Below the pieces are notes generated by a model. It had not been told where the DNA came from and made no database searches. It saw only the letters and a list, made by a program, of their open reading frames with translations. Shown here in pieces: positions 35,942 to 46,899 of a stretch of 64,000 bases of DNA. The position numbers and the translations under genes were made by a program. The stretch's first letter is position 1. Every line of letters begins with the position of its first letter. The stretch comes from Liopterus haemorrhoidalis (Eukaryota; Arthropoda; Insecta; Coleoptera; Dytiscidae), in contig OZ020611.1 in NCBI GenBank assembly GCA_963971575.1, positions 63,397,381 to 63,461,380 on the forward strand. Direction: 5' to 3'.

Positions 35942-36892
35942 CAGGGCTATTTAAAGACAAAAAACAAACAGTATTTAAATTAAACACTGTCTAAATTCAG
36001 TGTTTATTAGTTTTATTAGTTACATTGGTTAAGTTACAATTTAATCAACATTTTTTAAAAAACTTATGTGGGTAGTTTAAATTTGTGTATTACGATTATT
36101 ATCTACGTGAGATTTCTAAATGAGTGATCCAGTGAAAGAATATTTAGAAGATATTGAAGAAGTGAAGGATATGAGTTTGTGTGTACAAATTTTAACAGAA
36201 TTCAAATTGATAGGGAAAATCCCTATGATAATTACAATGATAAAATATTTCATGGAAAATAACGTTTTTCTAAACAGGGATATATTATTGGAGCAATAAA
36301 TGGTACCCATATTGAAATTATGACACCACCGGGATTTATACTAGGTATAAATTCAATTTAATAAAAAAAAAAAAATTTTAAATCGGTCTAGCCGTTCTCG
36401 AGAAAATAATTTTTAAATTACCTACACAATACCTCTTAAAAACCTACATATACCGAAATAGGTAAGGTAGGTGCAACAAATATTCTTTTTTAAAATCGGT
36501 CCAGCCATTGTCGTATATCGTATATCATTTATTTATTCAGAAATCACTCTTACGGCAGTATAATGAGTAAGAAAGAGAACAATAGCGACTTTACAATGTC
36601 GTAGTAAAAGAAAGTACATAAGAGCTATGTCGTTGATGGATCGTAAGGTTATAATGTGATATTCTATCTCTTTCTAGCAAATAAGAATTAGAAAGAGACC
36701 AAAATTAAGTTCAATTATTTTATTACTAACTTGCACAATTTTCAGCTGTCTTTATTTAAACAGTGTTTAGTTTAGATATAGTATAAAAAAATAGTTACTA
36801 TGTTTCTGAATACATAAATAAATTAAACACTGTCTAAATTTTAAACTGTGTTTAATTTAGACAGTGTTTAAAATGTTGTTTGAATAGCCCTG
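35942..36892 (+). mobile_element. PIF/Harbinger-derived element
   Basis: The ends are CAGGGCTATTTAAAGAC and CAGGGCTATTCAAAC (complement), with inner ACACTGTCTAAAT motifs in both orientations. Flanking TAA and CAA are close to the TWA target. A remnant of transposase lies inside (36119-36345). At the matching place in the other copy of the duplicated segment the element is absent. Confidence 0.75.
36119..36345 (+). pseudogene. Harbinger transposase fragment
   Basis: Plus-strand frames include an N-terminal NPYDNYNDKIFHGK.RFSK block with a stop, then directly GYIIGAINGTHIEIMTPP, which is the DDE_Tnp_4 signature around the first catalytic Asp (usually GAIDGTH; here Asp is Asn). The region between these blocks, several hundred bases in autonomous elements, is deleted, and the later catalytic residues are absent. 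Confidence 0.75.
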
Positions 36893-36960
36893 CAATTCTT
36901 TAGAATCAAATATCGCACGTTAAAAAAAAAATCATTTTGGGCCACTGATATAATTTTACA

Positions 36961-37839
36961 CCCTGAAAATTATTTTTGCAAGCGGGAAAATTTCACTTGT
37001 TTACAGCTAAATAATAATGTGAAAATATAAACATCATCGACAGAAAATATTTAATAAAAAATCATCAAGACCCTTAGAGTCCAAAATGTCCTTAAACAAT
37101 AGAGAAATATCCCCAGAATCTTTATACAGTTCAGTTTCACGCTTTCCGTCATACTGAAAGAAAGCCTTCCAATTAAGAAACTTGCGCGAAATGAAAAACA
37201 TACGAACATATAAACACTCAGCTCTTTTATTATAAGAGTTACAGTAAAAAATATATCCAAAAATGTTGTCTTTTATTTAACGTTAATAAATTTAACACAG
37301 GCTTATTAATTTCAATTAAAGAGTAGCGTTTCTTACAACTTATTTCTCCGTGCAAGGTTTTATTGAATTTTCTGGAAAATGTAGAGAAATACATAAACGA
37401 CAATAATTGTTTCAATTGAGGTTAATTTTTTATGGACACATTTGTAAGAACAATATTCGTAAATCAATGTAAAACAATATGATCATAAAAGTTGTAAATG
37501 GAATAAAATGAATAACGATAAACTTATGTTTCATTTCCAGCTATGAAATTAAAATTGAAATTAAATCTAAACACAATATACATGTTTACCTTATGGTAAG
37601 CAATGAAAATGTTTCCACAATTATCTTAAATTGTGTTAATACTAATTTTTATTTAAAGTATGTGAACTTCTACTTAAATTTAAAATTAGTACACAACATG
37701 CATACAATATTACATTTTATCATCAGATCAGTATTTTAACAATTATTAAGATGGATATTAACTATGATTGATTTTACTCGTATGTCTGTGTAAATGGTCG
37801 ATAATTTATTATCATTGGTTGGGCCAATATAGAAAAGTC
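36961..37839. other. No recognisable gene
   Basis: AT-rich sequence without motifs. Small open frames are not recognised. Confidence 0.4.
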
Positions 37840-38226
37840 AGCTGTGGCCACCACAGGACCGACCGCCATCACAAAGTACTTGTATAACTTATGCTGTCCC
37901 AAATAAAAGTTGTTAGTTATTGCTTTTAAATAAACTTTTTTTTTCGAAATATTTCTCTGTTGTGAAATATTAGCAAAAATCTTAAAACCGACACGTGTAA
38001 ACTCCCATATCTAGTTTTACCAAAAATTGATCAACTCGTGCCATTGATGTCAAAAGCTTAAATATGAAGTTTAAGCTTTTTTAAGAAGTATACAGACAGA
38101 CAGACATCATGATAAAAATAGTCAAAACGTTATGTAGGGACCTCAATTCGTGGAGATCCATCGAAATCTCGAAATGTCAAAATCGGTATGATTACAATAC
38201 CTCCCTTATATATGTTGGCGGTCGGT
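37840..38226 (-). repeat. ACCGACCGCCA repeat family, copy 2 (inverted)
   Basis: On the minus strand it starts ACCGACCGCCAACATATATA (38226 downward) and runs to TGGCGGTCGGT (37868-37858), which is the inverse of its start, then CCTGTGGTGGCCACAGCT. It contains the same GGGAGGTATTGTRATCAT and CCACGAATTGAGG blocks as the other copies. Confidence 0.8.
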
Positions 38227-39050
38227 AAAAAACAAGAAAACAGAGCCTAACAAATTGTGAACTTTTATTATTACCTATAATGTACAACAGAGATCGATAG
38301 TATCTAACATAAATTATCAGTTATATTTTATAGTACAGTTTTGGTACACTACATAACTTAAGTATTAATTTTAATTTTAAATTGCATAGCTGGAAATGAG
38401 GCTTTACTCCTCTTACAGACAACCATCATTTGGGTCGTTACTTACTAATGACGCTTTATTCTCGCTCATTTTTAACATAGAATTTTTTGGGATTTGATAT
38501 TTTTGTCTTTTCAAAAAGTTGGACAAAATAATGGGCGCCTACAGAACTTTTTTCAAGGGAGGCAAAATATGAAGACCTATTTTTGAAAATATTTAGTCAT
38601 TTATTTTATAAACTTCCATAAATACATATCACCATTTAAATAGAAATTGAAGGCGTCTGCTATCATTGGCAAATTGATATTAATGATTTTGTCTGTAAAA
38701 TCTACTCTATTACTAATTTTTTGCCTGTGCACACTTAACATACTCAAACCGGATTACGATCAAATGATTATCCGTCATAGTTGACCTCATAATAATAATT
38801 GAAATAATTGTTTATAGGTCTGGGCCAAACCCGATTTAACTGCACTTGTTTATGTAGTTAGCTGTCATCAGTATTTGGATCCTTTTGTGGGGTTTCCATC
38901 AGTAGCTTACGCGTGGAAAACTAGCACGTCCCGTAAACATATCTTATATATTATAGGGAAATAAATTTAAGATCGTAGCGCCGCGGTGGTCAATTTTAAA
39001 CGTAGGTAGAGGGTGTTTAATGTTATTGTAACATAGCTGAGAAAGTAAAA
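38227..39050. other. No recognisable gene
   Basis: Nothing above background was seen on either strand. Confidence 0.4.
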
Positions 39051-39056
39051 TTATAG

Positions 39057-39675
39057 GAGTAAATATATTGTGAACCAGTTTTCATTATTTTATCAACAAA
39101 TAAATATGTACAATTGTTTATAAAGCCATATATTTGGATGACACGTCTCTAAATGAAACTATATTTTGTGATGTAGATTATGGTGATACAATTTTTTGTT
39201 GTGGATTATTTCAAGTATATAGATATAAATAATAATTTAAGCTTTACGACGATTTACAACTTCCTCGATTCCAAGTTTTATTATTAATTTAACATTGTCT
39301 GAAATCTGTGGAAAGATAATTCAGGGTTTCTGTTTTTCGTTGACTTGCACATAGGTACACAATAATAAGATTTAACCATTTTTGTGGACTTCAAAAACAC
39401 AAATCGACATAAACAAACTTAAACAGTATGACTAACGCCAACGACTTCTACTTTGAAGTAAGCCATTAAACGTTCACCACTTAGAATCTCTCTTATCTGG
39501 AAATGTCGATATTTGAAATAGTCACCTACAGAAAATTTTATCGCCATAACCTACAACAATCACAAAATAAATTTTTTAGAGATGTGTCATGCAAAAAATG
39601 GCTTTATAAACATTTGTATATACTTACTTGTTGATAAAATAGAAAAAATCGGTTCACAAAATATTGGTAAATATG
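39057..39675. mobile_element. MITE with about 150-bp terminal inverted repeats
   Basis: The segment 39057-39205 pairs with 39535-39675 in reverse: TTGTGAACC, TTTTATCAACAA, TTTATAAAGCCAT and ATGACACRTCTCTAAA occur in both arms, as does a TGTGATKGT block further in. Exact ends and target are not clear. Confidence 0.65.
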
Positions 39676-39727
39676 TGTAGTCTCAAATGTGGTAAAATAA
39701 TAATTATCACTCATAATAAACTAATTA

Positions 39728-40675
39728 TTAAGGTGCGTACTGACTTGAGCATTTGTACGCGCACGGATTATGAGCAGGTACAAATGCTCAGGTGAGTACG
39801 AGGTACAATTTGTGTGCGCGTACAGTAATCCTGCCACGAATGCTATCCGTAGCTTGTCGGTCCCACCGATAACAAAATTTTGAAATTGTCCACTAACCTC
39901 TTGCATTTGCAGTTCTGTTAGCAAACTTGAACTATTGTATATTTCCCTGCTTCTATATAGTTGTGTCATCCACCACCGTTTGTTTTGTTTTTCTTTTTTT
40001 TTTTACTAAGTATACTATGGCCACATTCAGCAGACTCACCAGTGAGTTACCGGTTGGTAAATTTTTTCCTGTATGCATACGTTGATCTACCGGTGAGTTA
40101 CCGTACTTACTCACCGGTCGCCATTTTATTAACCGTATTTCATTAACGAAGAGTTGCTCACCGGTGGACATTTTGACAGTTATATCTGTAGTAACAAAGA
40201 ATCAAGCACAAAGCAAGTAAAAAATTATGGAATTGAGTGTTAAGTCAGTTTACTTAGATATTGAGGAGACGTATGTAAAGAACATGTACTTTTAAAATTA
40301 CTGTAAAAGCTTCTATTCAAAATTTACTGTCATTACAATCTGTCATTGTTCAAATATTGTAGTTTTCATATACGCCGTTCGACAACGCTGCCAAAAAATG
40401 TGCATTTAGTCAAATTCACCGGTAAGTCACCGATGAGTCTGCTGAATGCGACGTATGTGCGCTGCACTTGTTAAGTCAACAACATTACTTTCCGCCATCG
40501 TTGACACTACTTACTTTAAATAAATATGTGCGTGGATATAACTGAAATACGCGGAGCGAGATTTTACGCGCACAAATTAGAAAGTCCTGTGTGCAAATTT
40601 TTTTACCCGCACGAAAATCCTTGCGTGCTCGAAAATCCGTGCGCGTACAAATGCTCAAGTCAGTACGCACCTTTA
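39728..40675. mobile_element. Harbinger-type MITE with perfect 39-bp TIRs
   Basis: The ends 39731-39769 and 40634-40672 are perfect inverted repeats (outermost AGGTGCGTACTGACTTGAGC). TTA flanks both sides (39728-39730 and 40673-40675), as for PIF/Harbinger. GCGCGTACAAAT-like motifs recur near both ends. A different MITE is nested inside (40024-40448). Confidence 0.85.
40024..40448. mobile_element. MITE nested in the Harbinger-type MITE
   Basis: The ends CATTCAGCAGACTCACCAGT and CATTCAGCAGACTCATCGGT (complement) are inverted repeats with few mismatches. ACCGGT/CACCGG motifs repeat inside. Target duplication not defined. Confidence 0.7.
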
Positions 40676-40743
40676 CAGTTTATGTTATTCTTATTGTTCT
40701 TGGCACAAAGATTTTTTCGGAAATATAGTCTTTAATTTTAACA

Positions 40744-41145
40744 TAAAGTCTGTTCCAAATGGTTAGGCGGAACTAGATTTTGCAGTCTAGTTACTTTCAT
40801 CGTTTAAATCGTGGTTTTCGGCCGTTTTGTTTAAGCTTTGTAAATCGTACTTACAATAAACATTTTTTTGTTAAGGTTAATATCATTTTAAAATGTCATT
40901 TTCTTTATATTTTGATTTTTTCTGTCTTTCTTAATACAAATTTCCCATTTATTTATTTATTTTTTTATTAAAATATGTAAAAAAATAATTTAATGTCATT
41001 CGTTTCCATGGTTTCATTGTTGGAATTTTAAATTTTGACATTCCAACGTAAAAAATGAAATTACCCAAGCAAGTTCCCTTCTCGTGACAACCTAAAAGAA
41101 CGAAATTCCCATTTAGTTCCGCCTAACCGTTTGAAACAGACTGTA
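40744..41145. mobile_element. TA-flanked MITE
   Basis: A 398-bp body (40746-41143) with ends AAGTCTGTTCCAAATGGTTA and CAGTCTGTTTCAAACGGTTA (complement); the repeat continues for about 33 bp. TA flanks both sides. Its right end abuts the LINE remnant at 41146. Confidence 0.8.
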
Positions 41146-41963
41146 TTCACATCTATCTGTAAGATATGAAGTAAACTACTCTAATAGTTCTCCTGTGATA
41201 CCATATGTTTTTAGATTTTTTATTAAAAGTTAATATTCACACGGTCAAAGGCTTTAGTAAAATCAAAATAAACAGCGTCTACCTGACTATGATTTTTAAA
41301 TGCAGTAGATATGTAGTCTGTAAATATCATTAGATTGGTGCTTGTTGATCTATTTTTCATGAATCCGTGTTGCTCGGTGCAGATTATGTTAGTGAACACG
41401 TACATTAACTATTTCTATTACTATTACTGTTACTATTGAGTCTAGTACCTTAGGTATTGTACTCAAAATTGATACCGGACGATCATTTTTATTGCCAGAC
41501 TTATAAATTCCAGATTTTAAGGATTTTTCAAATAGTAGAAAAAGTGGGTATGCTATAGTCGGGATACACTTTTTTACAAAAATGGCAGCGATCCCGTCGG
41601 GTCCAGCACTTTTATTACAGTCTAATTTAATTATATTAATAATTGATATGATAATAATGATATTGTGTTTAATAATATTTATTAAACACAATATCAGGCG
41701 AAATCTTAACAGATGACAGGTTAATATTGCAGTCGAACGAAATATCAACATGATCATTGGAGGTATCAGTTACATAAACTGATTTAAAATAGTTTGCAAA
41801 CAGGTTAACAATGTCGGGCCCAGTTGAGGCACTAATATTACTAAGGTGCATAATTTTGGGAAGATCTGCTGTTTTTTTTTTTTTTTTTTTGCTGTTAATA
41901 AACTTCCAAAATGTTTTAATATTATTATTTAAGTTGTTTTCCGTATTTGTGTATTTGTGAATA
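41146..41963 (-). pseudogene. LINE reverse transcriptase fragment (jockey/CR1-like)
   Basis: On the minus strand, in order: an NNIKTFWKFINSK segment, IVNLFANYFKSVYV, NKSAGPDGIAAIFVKKC, DRPVSILSTIPKVLDSIV, QHGFMKNRSTSTNL and the motif A block AVYFDFTKAFDRV, then, after stops, LKTYGITGELLE and FTSYLTDRCEY. The catalytic YADD part is missing. A 37-base palindrome (41659-41695) interrupts the frame before the AGPDG block. The fragment stops at the MITE at 41143. Confidence 0.8.
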
Positions 41964-42939
41964 TGAATTCTTATAATAAAATTTGATTGGATATAATTTG
42001 ATTATAAGATAGATATAATAAAACCAGTTTAATATGAAATAGATAAATATATAAAATAAATAAATATGAGAACAAAAAAAGCATAAGGGTTTGGAATAAA
42101 ACACTTAAAAAGGGAGACTCCAAAGGGGGACAAGAACCCCCACTTGGCATTTACTTTAGGCGCCCATGAACACAATATAGAAATAAGTATTATGAGCATT
42201 ATCTATTGTAACATAAAATGCTGGTGTCAATCTTTAATATACGTGCAGGGCGGAGGTCCTGAGATGAATTCAGACTAAATGTTAAATCCTGGTCGTAGGT
42301 TGATCTTAAAAGTAAACACCTGCACTTGATCTGAATACTCAAACAGTCCAAAGTCAACTAAAATGATTATAGCCATTCAAATAGAAGTAAATGAATTATC
42401 GTCTACCCACTGACATACTTAAACGCTTTTACTTATCATTAAAACAAGTGATATAGCTTTTGTACATTTAAATTCATTTATTATTGATCGCTAAGTTGTT
42501 GGGTGATTATTTTTACGACCATTGTTACTATATATGTAATTAAGTTGTTTCGTATTATAAATCAGTGTTTCTCAATCACCGATTCGCGAAGCAATTTAAC
42601 TGGTCCGCACAAATATTTTAGTAGAGTTAAATTATTTTTATTATATACTTAATGAGTTAAAATGTATGTGATTTTGTATAAAACATAAATATATACAATA
42701 CATGTTAACCTCGTATAAATTGGATTTATAATTAACTGCCCGGCCAGGATTCGCTCGGGGACAATTTCGTTATTACTGACCAACATTTTTTTTGGAACTA
42801 ACAACATACCTAATCGTAATTAGATGACTAGACAGAAGAAAATACTATTAACATGTAGAAGGCCAGGATTAAACTGAACAGGATTACTTATCCGAGGGCC
42901 TGGTCTAATAATGTTTTTAGACGCTAGCAGTTAGACGTT
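41964..42939. other. AT-rich; hAT-like end near 42564 and possible Helitron terminus
   Basis: At 42564 CAGTGTTTCTCAATCACCG resembles a hAT end, without a partner found. At 42737-42765 a hairpin-like CCCGGCCAGGATTCGCTCGG lies downstream, on the minus strand, of the helicase remnant and could be its 3' region. Confidence 0.35.
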
Positions 42940-43444
42940 ACTGCTAGAACAGACACGCGAACACGCTACATATAATTGCCTATTCGAGAAGCATGAACTC
43001 CACAAATCCAGCTATCTTCAGGTTTCACCCTCCGTCTAATAATCAACGCAAAACAAACCCTGACAGGAATTTGAAGGCGCTTCTTGTAAAATTGTATAGG
43101 AATCATCTGTATTCTAGGAATTAAAACCTTTTCGCCTGTACCGCAACCAATCATAATGATTGCCTTTACTGTATAGTCTCTTAAACTATTCACCTGTAAG
43201 CGTGTTCCGTTAGATAATTTTTTCGGTTCATGTTCTTCAGCAACAATATTGGTTCATCTACATTCAAAGTAAGAGCAGGAGGAGGTAATCCTGATAGGTT
43301 AAGAAAATTCAGGAATTCGACTGGATAATGAATGGCATCTTGCTCGTCTACAACCGTGTCGACAGACATTAACAGACAAGAACAGCAGTTATTGCACATT
43401 ATACTTCTTTGTCCTACGTTTTCTTCCTGTAGCTCTGGCTTCAT
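42940..43444 (-). pseudogene. Helitron helicase C-terminus
   Basis: Minus-strand frames show the PIF1-like helicase end typical of Helitron Rep/helicase proteins: LLMSVDTVVDEQDAIHYPVE, LNFLNLSGLPPPALTLNV and PILLLKNMNRKN, then after a frame change GEKVLIPRIQMIPI and KRLQIPVRVCFAL, then FSNRQLYVACSRV in a third frame. The Rep domain and the ATP-binding motifs are absent. Several frameshifts and a small loss in the last part make it non-functional. Confidence 0.85.
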
Positions 43445-44543
43445 ACATGTTTTTGTTCTTTTTTCTCTTGTTCGTTGAATGTAACAGCCACCTAGTCCAG
43501 GAATGCCATTTTTTTTACGTCGAGGGCAGCATTTAGTAACATTTATTTTGTTGGGCTATTCATAATTACGCAGTTTCTATTCTCTTTTGATCCAAGGTTC
43601 TGCCAATGAGCTTTTTCAGCAGACATAAATAAGCCGTGTGTAAGAAGCTAAAGCGGAGTGAAAGTAATGTATTGGCTAGATATTTTCTACAAATGTAAAT
43701 ACAGATGCTTTAAAATCTGATCCGCTAAAAATCGATAAACGAAATTTATATCAAATCCAAAGGTGGAGAGGATCGATTCCCCACAGAAGCTTGGATTTTG
43801 ATATTAATTACTACATTATTTTATTTTCTTGCTGACAAGTCGGATCTCGCTCTGCATTCGGAAGTTGCCGCTCCTGATCTAAGCTGTCTTTTTTGAATTA
43901 AATGTTCCAGAGATTTTGTGGAAAATTTACAAGGAGCTGGTCCTTCATCAAAAACTAGCTGAGAATTTCAATGTTATTTTGTAGCTGAAGAGTGTTGCCT
44001 CAACTCCAGATTCTGAATAAACTTTTGTCTTGACTGAAAAGTATCCAATTTTCGTTGGAACGGCGCTGCAAGTAATAACATTGTTTTGTTCTACTTGCTT
44101 ATATGAATTATGTCTTCTTTTTTAACTAAGTTGGTTAAAAACAAATATAGAAACAGGCGTACGATGAACATCTTGATAACTATATTTGAATGGATCTGGA
44201 TTCTAATATTCTAATTTATTTAACGCTTATACCATAAGCTGGGTCCAGATTAGCGAGCCGAACCTGCAATGCACCACGCCATGTAACATTTTCGTCTAAT
44301 TTGGACGGGATCGCGTGCACAAGCCGAGCGGTTCGCAAAGCGCTCGGCCTAATCCACGCTGTGTCGATTTTTGTCGCGAACACAAAGGGATGTCTTTTGC
44401 TCGTAGCATACTCAGACGGTTCTCAGGAAGATTGCAATACGTTCGCGACACGTAAATTTCAAGCGAGCGTTACATTACGCGGTACAATACAGGTACAATA
44501 CAGGATATTGAGCTCGGCGGCCATTACTTATATCGTAGGATTA
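43445..44543. other. No supported gene
   Basis: The part next to the helicase might be further Helitron sequence but shows no motif. A locally G+C-rich stretch (44240-44540) has a 93-codon open frame that I do not recognise. Confidence 0.35.
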
Positions 44544-44678
44544 CAGTGGCGGAGTTCGATTTCATTGCCTCCCTCCCCCTGAACTGAACATATCGCGTTT
44601 TTTACTGCACTTTTGCGCCTTCAAACCTTTACGCCTCCGTACAGTTGAGGGGTCTGTGGGCCCATAACTCCGCCCTTG
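44544..44678. mobile_element. Short hAT-like MITE
   Basis: The ends CAGTGGCGGAGTTCG and CAAGGGCGGAGTTATG (complement) are inverted over about 13 bp. An 8-bp duplication was not found, so the call is tentative. Confidence 0.45.
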
Positions 44679-45428
44679 GTTCAGTCTGCGTATCAATATA
44701 CTTAAATATATATTTATAATGTCTAAATTCTTCATTTCCAACATTCTAACACTGAAACAACTTCAATAGATCGATACCATTAACAACGAACAAAATATTA
44801 AGAGTAAAAGAACTGAAGTTGCGTTATGGCGAATGAACGAGTGAATTTCGCAACATAACGTTATGATGTGCGAGTGTTTCGTTGATTTGTATTAGCGAAT
44901 ATGAGTGGAATATGAGTGGTACGGTGCAGAGTCCAGGTAATGACCCTGAATTGTTAATTGGTAAACGGGAGCGTCCGATCGTGGTCAGTGACCAAACCTG
45001 AGCACTGGTTGACCGGTCAAGCGACTCTGTGTGAGGCACCTCGGGAGAAAGGATCTTCGACACTCGACAGCGGCGTTTTCTTATAATCTTCAAGAAGTTA
45101 ACATATATATTACAACAACAAAAAGTAATTTCTATAGGAAAAAAGGTATTCAATATTTTTAATTCATATAGAATATTTTGTGTTTTTAATGATAACTACT
45201 TTTTAAACATTTTAGGTTTAGCCTTTTCAAGTTCTGGCATAGTATCGTATACATATCTACTGACTAACAAGAAAAATTTGCAGTAATAAATTGAAACTAA
45301 CTACTGGCTATCACTAACCAATACTTAACCGAAGAAGAAAAGGCTGGGCCTCAGTGTTGGTATACGGAAATGAATCATTCAGATGAATAAAGAAAACTTC
45401 TCTCACATGCTTATATTTATCTATACAA

Positions 45429-45720
45429 ATGTTGGTAGAAAAAATTAAAATATTCAGGACACTAATACAACATGTACTTTTTTATTTATGTGAAACATTG
45501 ACGCTGGTCAAAAACGATGAGAAATTCTTAAGCACCTTTAAGCACAAGATTCTGAGACAGATTTTCGGATCTTTCGAAGAGGAACCATACATTTTTTTTT
45601 TTTATTGTTTTGTTGTTGGCGAACGAGAATGAACTATGAACTGATCATTTTATTCAAGAACCGGACATAGTACCAACGATCAAAGCTCATTGTCTAAGTT
45701 GAATAGCTTTACCTTTTATC
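45429..45720 (+). pseudogene. RTE-like LINE C-terminal fragment
   Basis: The translation KIFRTLIQHVLFYLCETLTL, then FKHKILRQIFG and, after frame changes, FIQEPDIVPTIKAHCLS follows the LLYGSETW...ERKILRRIFG...DIV..IKA.RL order of the RT C-terminal region. A T-run (45591-45603) breaks the frame. Confidence 0.65.
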
Positions 45721-45734
45721 TATAAGTTTCGCAA

Positions 45735-45835
45735 AGTTAAACTGTCAAAAATTCAATATAACAAATATTCAGGTCCGATCCCGAAACCTCTGTAGCACGT
45801 AAATTGTATCGGCACCTCTACGCTACCGAGGCTGG
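45735..45835 (-). mobile_element. tRNA-derived SINE fragment
   Basis: On the minus strand CGGTAGCGTAGAGGTGCCG is A-box-like, and GAGGTTTCGGGATCGGACC, about 30 bases on, resembles a B box. It resembles the copy at 57890-58022 (both have GTAGCGTAG.GGT). No TSD is defined. Confidence 0.45.
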
Positions 45836-46299
45836 AAATATTATAAATTATTATTCTTTCTTTTGTTTCTATAATAATTGAGAAAAATTTAAAAACGATT
45901 ATGCAGCTTACTAGATATCCTAAAAACGAACATAAAGAAAGATAATCCTTTTATATCTCAAACATTTCAATTACCTATTAATATTCTTATACGCCACTGA
46001 TGTATCTATTCTTATCATAATACGTGTGTCTTCGTCATAAAAACAACAACGGTATCAAGGTATTCCATGCCCACGCGGGAATCACGTCCAACACTGTTTC
46101 GCGTATATTACCTATCCTTGAATTAACTTCTTTGTCATCTTATTTTCTAACAAGCACCTCAATGTTCAACACATGTCAATACCCAAATAATTTAGCGATT
46201 TATGTAAACAAAATGCTACAAAGTAAACCATTTTCGTGATATGCATGGAAATAAATTCTAAAATTATTGAGATACGGGGAAACTATATGAGTTAGAAGA

Positions 46300-46460
46300 G
46301 CAAAACATTATGAGCGTTCAAAGTAGTCCCCTCCAGCATCATTCGACTTTTGAAGGCGAATAATGTTCCATAGACGTTAGGCATGACGCCAGTCGTGTTC
46401 TGATCTAGGGTCAAAATACTCCCTTATAGCAATATCGATATCTTCTTCCGAGGTAAAAAG
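46300..46460 (-). pseudogene. Mariner C-terminal fragment (tentative)
   Basis: The minus strand reads FTSEEDIDIAIREYFDPRSE, then after a stop RLWNIIRLQKSNDAGGDYFER. This is like the C-terminal EEV..AV..YF...GGDYFE region of mariner transposases. No catalytic block is present. Confidence 0.4.
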
Positions 46461-46469
46461 GCGGCCACG

Positions 46470-46471
<2 letters not shown>

Positions 46472-46561
<90 letters not shown>
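46472..46561. repeat. (TA)n microsatellite
   Basis: About 45 TA dinucleotides. A Penelope-type stem-loop lies 66 bases beyond its right end. Confidence 0.95.
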
Positions 46562-46566
<5 letters not shown>

Positions 46567-46626
46567 ATTTCTAATATTCCGTTCCAATATTATAGTAGTA
46601 AAAGTTATTATTTACTCACACCCGAT

Positions 46627-46658
46627 ATTTCGGTCTAAATTTTTAGACCTTTTTCAAG
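46627..46658 (-). other. Penelope-type hammerhead-like stem-loop
   Basis: On the minus strand: CTTGAAAAA, a 7-bp GGTCTAA/TTAGACC stem, then GAAAT. The first part departs from the CTGANGA core (TTGAAAA), so it may be inactive or belong to another family. Its position beside (TA)n matches the Penelope cluster at 20 kb. Confidence 0.4.
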
Positions 46659-46899
46659 GGCTGAAAATTTTATTTAAATTAATACAATGTATGATACAGA
46701 ATTGTGCAACTTACAGTAAAATCTAAGAGTCTCCTCTGATGTATAACTTGGTTAAACTCATAAAATTATATTTATAAAAAACAAAATAAAATTAAACATT
46801 AAAATAAATATCACAGCATAAAATCACAAAAAATTCGTTGGTACAGATCATAAAAAATTAAAAAGTAAAATTAGAGAGTTTTATTGGTTGGGCAAATAA

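Larger units (their letters stand above)
35280..36960. repeat. Old duplicated segment, copy 2
   Basis: This diverged relative of 30470-31440 is split by the Harbinger derivative at 35942-36892. Blocks on both sides align with copy 1: ATCGTTTGAAAAAT before it, and ATCAAAT..GCACGTT with CATTTTG after it. Confidence 0.65.

Noticed and set aside
44301..44582. 93-codon frame in a G+C-richer patch
   Set aside because: No recognised domain. It may be part of an unresolved element, but calling it a gene is not supported.
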